Shown piece by piece: positions 49,506 to 57,068 of a stretch of 64,000 bases of DNA. The position numbers and the translations under genes were made by a program. This stretch comes from Streptomyces cirratus (lineage in GTDB: Bacteria > Actinomycetota > Actinomycetes > Streptomycetales > Streptomycetaceae): contig NZ_BMVP01000015.1 in the NCBI RefSeq assembly GCF_014650775.1, positions 1 through 64,000 on the forward strand. The letters are read 5' to 3'. Under the pieces are notes generated by a model. That model was given only the letters and a program-made list of their open reading frames with translations. It was not told where the DNA came from and did no database searches. How positions within the stretch are numbered: position 1 is the first letter of the stretch; each line of letters opens with the position of its first letter.

Positions 49506-50808
49506 CCAGCACTCCCTTTCCACCGCCGGACTGCTCGCGCTGGACCGGCAGCACGTCTGGCACCCGTACGGTCCGATGCCCGGGCGGCAGGAACCGCTGG
49601 TCGTCGCCTCCGCCGCGGGTGTCCGGCTGCGGCTCGGCGCCCCGGCGCACGGGCGGGAGGAACTGGTCGACGGCATGTCCTCCTGGTGGTCGGCCATCCA
49701 CGGCTACAACCATCCGGTGCTGAACGACGCCGTCACCGCCCAGCTGGGCCGGATGTCGCACGTGATGTTCGGCGGGCTCACCCACGAGCCCGCCGTCCGG
49801 CTGGCCGCGAAGCTGGTCGAGATCACCCCGGACGGTCTGGAGCACGTCTTCCTCGCCGACTCGGGCTCGGTCTCGGTCGAGGTCGCGGTGAAGATGTGCC
49901 TGCAGTACTGGCGCTCCGCCGGACGGTCCGGCAAGACCCGGCTGCTGACCTGGCGCGGCGGCTACCACGGGGACACCTGGCAGCCGATGGCGGTCTGCGA
50001 CCCCGAAGGCGGGATGCACGAGCTGTGGTCGGGGCAGCTTCCCCGGCAGGTGTTCGCCGACGCCCCGCCCGGCGGGTTCGACAGCCCGGTGGATCCGGCG
50101 TACACCGCGCACCTGCGCTCCCTGATCGCCGCGCACGCGCACGAGCTGGCGGCCGTGATCGTGGAACCGGTGGTGCAGGGCGCGGGCGGGATGCGCTTCC
50201 ACAACCCCGGCTACCTGCGGGTGCTGCGGGAGCTGTGCGACGAGTACGACGTCCTCCTGGTCCTGGACGAGATCGCGACGGGTTTCGGCCGCACCGGCGC
50301 CCTGTTCGCCGCCGGCCACGCGGGCATCACCCCGGACGTCATGTGCCTGGGCAAGGCCCTGACCGGCGGCTACCTCACCCTGTCGGCGACGCTGTGCACG
50401 GCAAGGGTGGCCGAGGGGATCTCGCGCGGCGAGGTACCGGTCCTGGCGCACGGGCCGACCTTCATGGGCAATCCGCTCGCCACGGCGGTCGCGCTGGCCT
50501 CGGTCGAGCTGCTGCTGAGCCAGGACTGGGCGGTGGAGGTCAAGCGGATCGAGGCCGGTCTGCTGGAGGGCCTGGCCCCGGCCGCCGCCCTGCCCGGAGT
50601 GCGGGACGTACGGGTGCTGGGCGCGATCGGCGTGGTCCAGCTCGACCACGAGGTCGACATGGCGGCGGCCACGCGGGCGGCCGTGCGCGAGGGCGTCTGG
50701 CTGCGCCCGTTCCGCGACCTGATCTACACGATGCCGCCGTTCGTGACGGGCGACGCGGATGTGGCCCGCATCTGCCGTGCCGTCCGCGCGGCCGCACAGG
50801 AGGGCTGA
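49498..50808 (+). CDS. bioA: Adenosylmethionine-8-amino-7-oxononanoate aminotransferase
   Basis: ATG 49498 (MPDQHSLSTAGLLALDRQHVWHPYG) gives 436 residues. This class III PLP aminotransferase has DRQHVWHPYGPM, DGMSSWWSAIHGYNHP, MFGGLTHEPAV, ADSGSVSVEVAVKMCLQYW, VLDEIATGFGRTGALFA, the PLP lysine in CLGKALTGGYLTLSATL and HGPTFMGNPLA. It uses SAM as amino donor to form diaminopelargonate. The start lies within the end of bioB, and bioD follows at once. Confidence 0.96.
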   Translation: MPDQHSLSTAGLLALDRQHVWHPYGPMPGRQEPLVVASAAGVRLRLGAPAHGREELVDGMSSWWSAIHGYNHPVLNDAVTAQLGRMSHVMFGGLTHEPAVRLAAKLVEITPDGLEHVFLADSGSVSVEVAVKMCLQYWRSAGRSGKTRLLTWRGGYHGDTWQPMAVCDPEGGMHELWSGQLPRQVFADAPPGGFDSPVDPAYTAHLRSLIAAHAHELAAVIVEPVVQGAGGMRFHNPGYLRVLRELCDEYDVLLVLDEIATGFGRTGALFAAGHAGITPDVMCLGKALTGGYLTLSATLCTARVAEGISRGEVPVLAHGPTFMGNPLATAVALASVELLLSQDWAVEVKRIEAGLLEGLAPAAALPGVRDVRVLGAIGVVQLDHEVDMAAATRAAVREGVWLRPFRDLIYTMPPFVTGDADVARICRAVRAAAQEG

Positions 50809-50809
50809 C

Positions 50810-51529
50810 ATGACGATCCTCTTCGTATCCGGCACCGGCACCGAGATCGGCAAGACGGTGGTGACCTCGGCGGTCGCCGCCGCCGCGGTGGCCGCCGGCC
50901 GGTCGGTGGCGGTGCTCAAACCCGCGCAGACGGGCGTGGGCCCGGACGAGCCGGGTGACGCGGCGGAGGTCGCCCGGCTGGCCGGGTCGTCCGTCACGGC
51001 CCGGGAACTGGCCCGCTATCCGGAGCCGTTGGCACCGGACACGGCGGCCCGCCGCTCGGGATTGCCGACGCTGTCCCCCGCCGTGGTCGCGGATGCGGCG
51101 GAGAAGCTGGCGGCCTCGCACGACCTGGTCCTGGTGGAGGGCGCGGGCGGTCTCCTGGTGCGCTTCGACGAGGCGGGGCACACGCTGGCCGACGCGGCGC
51201 GGCTGCTCGACGCGCCGGTCCTGATCGTCGCGCCGGCGGCTCTCGGCACGCTCAACTCCGTGACGCTGACGGTGGAAGCGCTGGAGGCGCGCGGGCTCAC
51301 CGCGCCGGGCGTGGTGATCGGCAGCTGGCCGGCCATGCCGGACCTGGCCTCGCGCTGCAACCTGGCGGACCTCCCGATGGTGTCGGGCCTGCCGCTGCTC
51401 GGCGCCGTTCCGCAGGGCGCCGGCGCGCTGGCGCCCGCCGCGTTCCGGGCCGGGGCCCCCACCTGGCTCGCCCCGTCCCTGCACGGCGGCTGGTCGGCGC
51501 ACTCGTTCACGGCCGCCTGGCCGGCCTGA
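50810..51529 (+). CDS. bioD: Dethiobiotin synthetase
   Basis: ATG 50810, 1 bp after the bioA stop, gives 239 residues. It has the P-loop VSGTGTEIGKTVVTSAV (5-21), VLKPAQTGV, EGAGGLLVRFD (Mg/substrate) and GLTAPGVVIGSW. It closes the ureido ring of dethiobiotin using CO2 and ATP. It is the last gene of bioBAD and is followed by a hairpin terminator. Confidence 0.95.
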   Translation: MTILFVSGTGTEIGKTVVTSAVAAAAVAAGRSVAVLKPAQTGVGPDEPGDAAEVARLAGSSVTARELARYPEPLAPDTAARRSGLPTLSPAVVADAAEKLAASHDLVLVEGAGGLLVRFDEAGHTLADAARLLDAPVLIVAPAALGTLNSVTLTVEALEARGLTAPGVVIGSWPAMPDLASRCNLADLPMVSGLPLLGAVPQGAGALAPAAFRAGAPTWLAPSLHGGWSAHSFTAAWPA

Positions 51530-51543
51530 GGACCGGCCCGGCC

Positions 51544-51581
51544 GGGGCGGGGGGCGTTCGCGCGACGGCGCTCCCCGCCCC
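51544..51581. terminator. Hairpin terminator after bioD
   Basis: GGGGCGGGGGGCG (51544-51556) pairs with CGCTCCCCGCCCC (51569-51581) with one wobble and a 12-nt loop, between the convergent bioD and lipoprotein genes. Confidence 0.75.
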
Positions 51582-51602
51582 GCCGCCTCCTGCCTCCAGG
51601 CC

Positions 51603-52226
51603 TCAGTGGCCGCCGCGGGGCTCGTGGCAGCCGCCCTCCATGTACATCCCGTGCGCCTCGATCTTCACCGGGCTGCCCAGGTATCCCGTCACGCACGGCC
51701 CGCTCTCCGGGACCGACAGTACGAACATCAGGTTGTCCGGCGCCGAGCCGTACACGTCCTGGCTCTCGACCCGGTAGCCCAGCCCCGTCAGCAGTACGCG
51801 GAGTTCCTCCGTGGTGCGCGGCACGCCCTTGCCGTCGGGGCCGTCCAGCGCCGCCTTGATCCGCGCGGCGTGCGCGTCGCCCCGGCACCGGGCCGCCGGG
51901 GTGAGCCGGGCCTGGGTCTTGTACCCGTGGTTCTCGGCGTACTTGCGCGCCTCAGGGTCCGTCGGCAGGCCGGCCGGCGTCCCGGTCTCGGAAGGCATCG
52001 TCTCGGGCCGGCCCGCGCACCGCGCGGCCACCTCGGGGAAGAGCTTGTCGTGGCGCTGCACCGCGGCGGCGGCCTGCGCCGCGTAGTCGACGCTCGGCGC
52101 CGCGGAAGGGGTGGCGGATCCGGCCGCCGGCCCGGCGCCCGGGGCTACTGTGGTCCCACAGGCGGTCAACGCGAGCAGTCCCGCCGCGAGCAGCACGGTG
52201 CGGGCCGGTCCGGTACGGAACTTCAC
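51603..52226 (-). CDS. Lipoprotein of unknown function
   Basis: GTG 52226 after GGAG gives 207 residues. The signal peptide ends in the lipobox LTAC (about residue 22). A Gly/Ala/Pro/Ser linker and a mostly helical domain with several cysteines follow. No enzyme motif is recognised. The pattern LRVLLTGLGYRVESQDVYGSAPDNLMFVLSV, ending in VKIEAHGMYMEGGCHEPRGG, is found in related actinobacterial lipoproteins as I recall, without known function. It stands alone between bioD and a divergent methyltransferase gene. Confidence 0.65.
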   Translation of the reverse strand: MKFRTGPARTVLLAAGLLALTACGTTVAPGAGPAAGSATPSAAPSVDYAAQAAAAVQRHDKLFPEVAARCAGRPETMPSETGTPAGLPTDPEARKYAENHGYKTQARLTPAARCRGDAHAARIKAALDGPDGKGVPRTTEELRVLLTGLGYRVESQDVYGSAPDNLMFVLSVPESGPCVTGYLGSPVKIEAHGMYMEGGCHEPRGGH

Positions 52227-52446
52227 GGCGTCTCCACGTCCTGAGGCGGCCCCGCGACAAGGGCCGGATGATCCGATTATCCGTGCGGTCCGGCCGGGGT
52301 TCATGAGTACGCGTACTCACCTCACGCGGCCTCAACTCCCCCAGCGTGGTGGTCGGCTGGCACGCTCCACCGGTTTCGCGGGCCGCCTGGACGGGGAACA
52401 GCCCGGCAGGGCAACCGCACCCGTCGCACCCGCCCGGAGGCTCGTC

Positions 52447-53112
52447 ATGCCCACTTCACGTCTCAGTTCGGATCCCGTCCACCACCCCCTCTTCGCCCGG
52501 TTCTACGCCCGCGTCAGTCCCACCGCCGACGTGCGGGGCGGCATCGCCGCCATCCGCAACGAGCTCCTGCACGGGGTGTCCGGCCGCGTCATCGAGATCG
52601 GGGCCGGCAACGGGCTGAACTTCGCCCACTACCCCCGCGCCGTCTCCGAAGTCGTCGCCGTCGAACCGGAGCGCGTCCTGCGCCGGCGGGCCGCTGCCGC
52701 CGCGCTGCGCGCCGAGGTACCGGTGGATCTGGTGCCCGGCGTCGCCGAGGCCCTCCCGGTCAAGAGCGAGGCCTTCGACGCCGCGGTCGCCTCCCTCGTG
52801 CTGTGCACCGTACGGAGCCTGCCGCGGGCCCTCTCCGAGCTGTACCGGGTCCTGCGCCCCGACGGCGAGCTGCGCTTCTTCGAGCACGGCCTGGCGCCGG
52901 GACCGGGCATGGCCGCTGTCCAGCGCACGCTGGACCGGACCGGGTGGCCCCGCCTGTTCGGCAACTGCCACACCGCGCGCGACCCGCTGGCCTCGATCGA
53001 GGCAGCCGGGTTCCGGATCGTCTCGCAGCGGGTGTTCCGGCTGCCCGAACGCGGACCCGCGCTGCCGACCTCGTACTGCGTGCTGGGTACGGCCCGGCGG
53101 GGCGTGGACTGA
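52447..53112 (+). CDS. Class I SAM-dependent methyltransferase
   Basis: ATG 52447 after CCGGAGG gives 221 residues. Motif I is VIEIGAGNGLNFAHYP (about 43-58), followed by VVAVEPERVLRRRAAAAA, VASLVLCTVRSLPRALSELYRVLRPDGELRFFEHGLA and HTARDPLASIEAAGF. The pattern is like methyltransferase-like protein 7/UbiE types. The substrate is unknown. It converges with the GNAT gene. Confidence 0.85.
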   Translation: MPTSRLSSDPVHHPLFARFYARVSPTADVRGGIAAIRNELLHGVSGRVIEIGAGNGLNFAHYPRAVSEVVAVEPERVLRRRAAAAALRAEVPVDLVPGVAEALPVKSEAFDAAVASLVLCTVRSLPRALSELYRVLRPDGELRFFEHGLAPGPGMAAVQRTLDRTGWPRLFGNCHTARDPLASIEAAGFRIVSQRVFRLPERGPALPTSYCVLGTARRGVD

Positions 53113-53138
53113 GCGGTCCCGGCGGCCGGGCGCCGGTG

Positions 53139-53564
53139 TCAGCCGTTCAGCGGCTTGACCCAGCGGGTCCAGTGCTCCTCCGGGTGGTACCCGCCCGCCT
53201 TCCACGCCGCCTGCGCCCTCTCGTTGCGGTCGAGCACCATCGCGTCGGCCCGCCGGCCGCCGAGGGCGCGGAAACGCTCCTCCGCGGCGGCCAGGAGCGC
53301 TGCGCCGATGCCCTGCCTGCGGTGCTCGGGGTGTACGGCCAGCCGGTAGAGGTGGCAGCGCCAGCCGTCGAACCCGGCGATCACGCTGCCGACCAGCTCC
53401 CCGTCGCGGCGGGCGAGGAGCACGGCGTGCGGATCGCGGGCGTGGAGCCGTTCGACGCCCGCGAGGTCGTCACTGATGCTCGTGCCCTCGGCGGCGGTCT
53501 TCCAGAAGTCCAGCACGGCGGTGAGGTCGGCGGCCGTCGCAGCGGAGATATGAAGATCATTCAT
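53139..53564 (-). CDS. GNAT-family N-acetyltransferase
   Basis: ATG 53564 (MNDLHISAATAADLTAVLDFW) gives 141 residues. The GNAT core is CHLYRLAVHPEHRRQGIGAALLAAAEERFRALGG (acetyl-CoA site QGIGAAL, about 84-90), then AMVLDRNERAQAAWKAGGYHPEEHWTRWVKPL. The substrate is unknown. A small inverted repeat directly upstream (53572-53589) could cover the ribosome-binding site. Confidence 0.87.
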   Translation of the reverse strand: MNDLHISAATAADLTAVLDFWKTAAEGTSISDDLAGVERLHARDPHAVLLARRDGELVGSVIAGFDGWRCHLYRLAVHPEHRRQGIGAALLAAAEERFRALGGRRADAMVLDRNERAQAAWKAGGYHPEEHWTRWVKPLNG

Positions 53565-53571
53565 GCGGTGA

Positions 53572-53589
53572 TCCCACCATCCGGTGGGA
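53572..53589 (-). promoter_or_regulatory. Inverted repeat over the ribosome site of the GNAT gene
   Basis: TCCCACC (53572-53578) pairs with GGTGGGA (53583-53589) around a 4-nt loop. On the mRNA the GGTGGGA arm nearest the start codon is the only purine-rich Shine-Dalgarno candidate, so folding would block initiation. Confidence 0.4.
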
Positions 53590-53774
53590 CCCGCCTGAAG
53601 CAGGGGGCCTTCCCTTTGCCCGTCCTTTACCATGTCAGAACCAGTCCTCACGAGCGAAAGGTGTGAACGTCCGCCCATGGGCGAGCCTCCCAGTACCCGC
53701 AGCAGACCTCCGGTGGCACGACGTCGCGCGATGCCCCGCCTCCTGACCGATCATGGAACGGAGGTGACCGACCG

Positions 53775-55112
53775 ATGACCGAAGTGCTCCTGCTCCTCCT
53801 GGCGCTGCTGCTCTGCCTCGCCTGCGGGGTCTTCGTCGCGGCCGAGTTCTCCCTGACGACCATCGAGCGCGGTGAGCTCGAGGAGGCCGTCGAGCGCGGT
53901 GAGCGGGGGGCCGAGAGCGCCCTGGCCGCCGTCCGCAGCCTGACGTTCCAGCTGTCGGGCGCGCAGCTCGGCATCACCGTGACGGGCCTGGTCATCGGCA
54001 TGATCTCCAAGCCCTCGATCGCCGCCCTGCTCGAAGGCCCCTTCCACGCCATGGGCATGTCGGCCGGCGCCGCCTCCTCCACAGCGCTGGTGCTCGCCAC
54101 CGTGCTGTCCACGGTGGTCCTGATGGTGGTGGGCGAGCTGGTGCCGAAGAACTGGGCGATCTCCTCCCCCCTGGCCGTCGCGAAGCGCGTCGCCACCCCC
54201 CAACGGGCGTTCAGCCGGGCGTTCCGGCCCTTGATCAGCCAGCTGAACAGGACGGCGAACCACATGGTCCGCCGGTTCGGCATGGAGCCGGCCGAGGAAC
54301 TCGCCTCGGCGCGCAGTCCGCAGGAGCTCGTCGCCCTCGCCCGGCACTCCGCGAAGCTGGGAGCCCTGGAGAAGGACACCGCCGAGCTGTTCGTGCGGAC
54401 GCTGAACCTGGCCGATCTGACCGCCGAGAACGTGATGACGCCGCGGGTCCAGGTCACCGCCCTCGACGTGCAGACCACCGCCGAGGACGTGGCGAACGCG
54501 ACGCTGGCGACGGGCCTGTCCCGTTTCCCCGTGTACCGGGGCAGCCTCGACACCGTGGTGGGCACGGTCCACATCAAGGACGTACTGGCCCTGCCCGCCG
54601 AGGAGCGGCACGGCTACCCGGTGTCGCAGCTGCTGCGCGCCCCCCTGCTCGTACCCGAGTCGCTCACCGTGGACCGGCTGCTGGACCGGCTCTCCGGCAA
54701 GCAGACGATGGCCGTGGTGATCGACGAATACGGCGGTACGGCCGGCGTGGCCACGCTCGAGGACATCGTCGAGGAGGTCGTCGGTGAGGTCCGTGACGAG
54801 CACGACCCGCACGAGACGCCGGACCTGGCCCCCGCCGGTTCGGACGATTCCGGCCGGCCGCTCTACTCGGCCGACGGCGCCGCGCGCACCGATCAGCTGC
54901 GCCGGATCGGGCTGCGGGTGCCGGACGGCCCGTACGAGACGCTGGCCGGGCTGATAGCCACCGAGCTGGGCCGTATCCCGCAGGTCGGGGACGGCCTGGA
55001 GCTGGACGGCTGGCGGCTGGACGTGGTGGACGCGAGCGGACGCAGAGCGGCCCGCGTGCTGCTGCGCCCGCCCGCGGCCGCCGGTGACGAGGATGCGGGG
55101 GACGCGCGATGA
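53775..55112 (+). CDS. CNNM/CorC-type membrane protein (DUF21-CBS-CorC_HlyC)
   Basis: ATG 53775 after GGAGGTG gives 445 residues. The DUF21 domain has about four membrane helices (1-22, then 55-140). It shows GVFVAAEFSLTTIERGELEEAVERG, LSGAQLGITVTGLVIGM and VVGELVPKNWAISSPLAVA. CBS pairs follow (ENVMTPRVQVTALDV, SRFPVYRGSLDTVVGTVHIKDVL, QTMAVVIDEYGGTAGVATLEDIVEEVVGEVRDE), then a CorC_HlyC domain. The family is linked to Mg2+/Co2+ transport or its regulation. A second similar gene overlaps its end by 4 bp (ATGA). A 33-codon upstream frame ends at its start but lacks coding bias. Confidence 0.9.
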   Translation: MTEVLLLLLALLLCLACGVFVAAEFSLTTIERGELEEAVERGERGAESALAAVRSLTFQLSGAQLGITVTGLVIGMISKPSIAALLEGPFHAMGMSAGAASSTALVLATVLSTVVLMVVGELVPKNWAISSPLAVAKRVATPQRAFSRAFRPLISQLNRTANHMVRRFGMEPAEELASARSPQELVALARHSAKLGALEKDTAELFVRTLNLADLTAENVMTPRVQVTALDVQTTAEDVANATLATGLSRFPVYRGSLDTVVGTVHIKDVLALPAEERHGYPVSQLLRAPLLVPESLTVDRLLDRLSGKQTMAVVIDEYGGTAGVATLEDIVEEVVGEVRDEHDPHETPDLAPAGSDDSGRPLYSADGAARTDQLRRIGLRVPDGPYETLAGLIATELGRIPQVGDGLELDGWRLDVVDASGRRAARVLLRPPAAAGDEDAGDAR

Positions 55113-56134
55113 CCGTGGTTCAGTTGCTGATCGGCCTGGCGACCCTGGTCGTCAACGCCTTCTTCGTCGGCGCGGAGTTCGCGTTGATCTCCGTCCGGCG
55201 CAGCCAGATCGAGCCGTACGCCGAACAGGGCGACCGGCGGGGCCGCGCGGTGCTGTGGGGCCTCGAGCACGTGTCGGCGCTGATGGCGGCGGCGCAGCTG
55301 GGGATCACCCTGTGCACGTTGGTGCTGGGTGTCGTGGCCGAGCCGGCCATCGCCCACCTGCTGGCCCCGGTGTTCGACTTCTTCGGCGTGCCGGGCGGGC
55401 TGACGCACGTGATCTCGTTCGTGATCGCGCTGGCCCTGGCCACGTACCTGCACATGCTCTTCGGCGAGATGCTGCCGAAGAACGTGGCACTTTCCGAGCC
55501 GGTACGGACGGCGCTGCTGCTGGGGCCGCCGCTGGTGACGTTGACGCGGGCGCTGAAGCCGGCGATCTTCGCGATCAACGCGTTCGCCAGTTTCCTTCTG
55601 CGCCTGCTGCGGGTGGATGCCAAGAACGAGGTCGCGGCGACCTTCTCCGACGACGAACTGGCCCGAATGGTCAAGGACTCCAGTGCCGCCGGGCTCATCG
55701 ACGTCCGGGCGAGCGCCCGGCTGCACGACGCCCTGGAACTCGGCCGGCGGCCGGTCACCGATGTGGTGCTGCCGGCGGACCGGGTGGTCACGGCTCGGGA
55801 GGACATCACCCCGGCGGGGCTGGAGCGGCTCGCCGCCACGTCCGGGTACTCCCGTTTCCCGGTCATCGACGCGCAGCACAAGATCCTCGGCTATCTGCAC
55901 GTCAAGGACGCGCTCGACGCGGATGTGACCCAGCGGGACCAGCCGTTCCCGGCCTCCGCGCTGCGCCCGATCGCGCAGGTGCGGGCGCAGACCCCGCTGG
56001 ACGACGTACTGACCGCCATGCGGCGCAGCCGCACGCACCTGGCCGCCGTGCAGGGGCCGGACGGTGCGATGACGGGTCTCGTGACCATGGAGGACGTCCT
56101 GCGCGAGCTCTTCGGCCGACCGGCCACGGCTTAG
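55109..56134 (+). CDS. CNNM-type membrane protein without CorC domain (DUF21-CBS)
   Basis: The 341-residue partner of the upstream protein starts at ATG 55109, inside its stop codon. DUF21: FFVGAEFALISVRRSQIEPYAEQG, AAAQLGITLCTLVLGVVAEPAI, LHMLFGEMLPKNVALSEPVRTALLL. CBS region: SGYSRFPVIDAQHKILGYLHVKDAL and TGLVTMEDVLRELFG. It lacks the CorC_HlyC tail of its neighbour, so the two might form a heteromer with one regulatory end. A perfect terminator hairpin follows. Confidence 0.9.
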   Translation: MTVVQLLIGLATLVVNAFFVGAEFALISVRRSQIEPYAEQGDRRGRAVLWGLEHVSALMAAAQLGITLCTLVLGVVAEPAIAHLLAPVFDFFGVPGGLTHVISFVIALALATYLHMLFGEMLPKNVALSEPVRTALLLGPPLVTLTRALKPAIFAINAFASFLLRLLRVDAKNEVAATFSDDELARMVKDSSAAGLIDVRASARLHDALELGRRPVTDVVLPADRVVTAREDITPAGLERLAATSGYSRFPVIDAQHKILGYLHVKDALDADVTQRDQPFPASALRPIAQVRAQTPLDDVLTAMRRSRTHLAAVQGPDGAMTGLVTMEDVLRELFGRPATA

Positions 56135-56149
56135 CGCCGACCGTGCCGT

Positions 56150-56179
56150 CCCGGTTGTGCACCACCGTGCACAACCGGG
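56150..56179 (+). terminator. Perfect 13-bp stem hairpin after CNNM pair
   Basis: CCCGGTTGTGCAC (56150-56162) and its exact complement (56167-56179) flank CACC. It lies 16 bp after the stop. It could also be bound as an operator of the next gene. Confidence 0.75.
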
Positions 56180-56193
56180 CTACCGCGCGGTAG
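56180..56193. promoter_or_regulatory. 14-bp palindrome overlapping probable promoter of GDSL gene
   Basis: CTACCGCGCGGTAG is perfectly palindromic and directly abuts the preceding hairpin. Its last bases overlap TAGCAT (56191-56196), a good -10 candidate close to the ATG at 56206. Confidence 0.5.
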
Positions 56194-56205
56194 CATCGCT
56201 GCGCC

Positions 56206-56997
56206 ATGGAGATGAATGCGTCTTACACCAGTTTCGTCGCGATCGGCGACTCATTCACCGAGGGCATGTCCGATCTGCTCCCGGACGGCTCCTACCGGGG
56301 CTGGGCCGACGTGCTGGCCGCGCGCCTCGCGGCGCGGGAGCCGGGCTTCCGGTACGCGAACCTCGCGGTCCGCGGGAAGCTGATCGGGCAGATCGCCCGG
56401 GACCAGGCGCCCTTGGCCGCGAAGATGGGCGCCGACGTGGTGACCCTGGTGGGCGGCCTGAACGACGCGCTGCGGCCAAAAGTCGACATGGGCCGGGTGC
56501 GCGGGCACCTGGAGGAGGCCGTGGAGCTCCTTGCCCCCTCCTGCGGGACGCTGGTCCTGATGCGCTCCCCGGGCCGCAACGGACCGGTGATGGAACGCTT
56601 CCGCCCGCGGATGGAGGAGCTCTTCGCCATCCTGGAGGAGCTGGCCGCCCGGCACGGTGCGCTGCTCGTGGACCTGTACGGGGCCGCGGTGCTCGGCGAC
56701 CCGCGGCTGTGGGACGTGGACCGGCTGCACCTGACCCCCGAAGGCCACCGGCGCGTGGCGGAGGCGGTCTGGCAGGCGCTGGGCCTGGAGCCGGAGGAGG
56801 ACTGGCGGGCCCCGTTGCCGCCCTCGGCGGCCCCGGGCTGGTCCGTCCGTCGGACCGAGGACCTCCGCTTCGCCCGGCAGCACCTGCTCCCCTGGATAGG
56901 GCGCCGGATCACCGGCCGCTCCTCCGGCGACGGCCGAGCGGCGAAACGCTCGGAGCTGCTGCCGTACGAGGCCTTGGCGCCCGACCGGCTCTCGTAG
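56206..56997 (+). CDS. SGNH/GDSL hydrolase
   Basis: The 263-residue protein has all the SGNH blocks: AIGDSFTEGM (block I Ser, about 15), VRGKLIGQI, VVTLVGGLNDAL (block III) and DRLHLTPEGHRRVAE (block V Asp/His, about 168-182). There is no signal peptide, so it is probably cytoplasmic. It may be an esterase or lipase-like hydrolase, substrate unknown. ATG 56206 is only 10 nt after TAGCAT, so a nearly leaderless transcript is possible. Confidence 0.88.
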   Translation: MEMNASYTSFVAIGDSFTEGMSDLLPDGSYRGWADVLAARLAAREPGFRYANLAVRGKLIGQIARDQAPLAAKMGADVVTLVGGLNDALRPKVDMGRVRGHLEEAVELLAPSCGTLVLMRSPGRNGPVMERFRPRMEELFAILEELAARHGALLVDLYGAAVLGDPRLWDVDRLHLTPEGHRRVAEAVWQALGLEPEEDWRAPLPPSAAPGWSVRRTEDLRFARQHLLPWIGRRITGRSSGDGRAAKRSELLPYEALAPDRLS

Positions 56998-57054
56998 CAA
57001 GGCACAATCCGGGGCGGGTCCCCCACCTGCGTAAACGCACAGCGGCGGCCCAAG

Positions 57055-57060
57055 TAGAAT
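57055..57060 (+). promoter_or_regulatory. Candidate -10 box giving a leaderless purB transcript
   Basis: TAGAAT lies 8 nt before the purB GTG. Transcription starting about 7-8 nt downstream would begin at the start codon itself. No Shine-Dalgarno is present upstream, and the -35 is not convincing. Confidence 0.5.
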
Positions 57061-57068
57061 CCCTACAC

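Noticed and set aside
53119..53136. CCGGCG-GCCGGG-CGCCGG hairpin between convergent genes
   Set aside because: The stem is only 6 bp, which is expected by chance at this GC content.
53590..53774. A possible Mg2+ riboswitch (M-box) before the CNNM genes
   Set aside because: The region was compared by eye with the remembered M-box core and no conserved blocks were found.
53677..53778. A 33-codon leader frame ending in ATGA at the first CNNM gene
   Set aside because: It overlaps the start in an attractive way, but the third-position GC is only about two thirds and there is no correctly spaced ribosome site. Translation is not supported.
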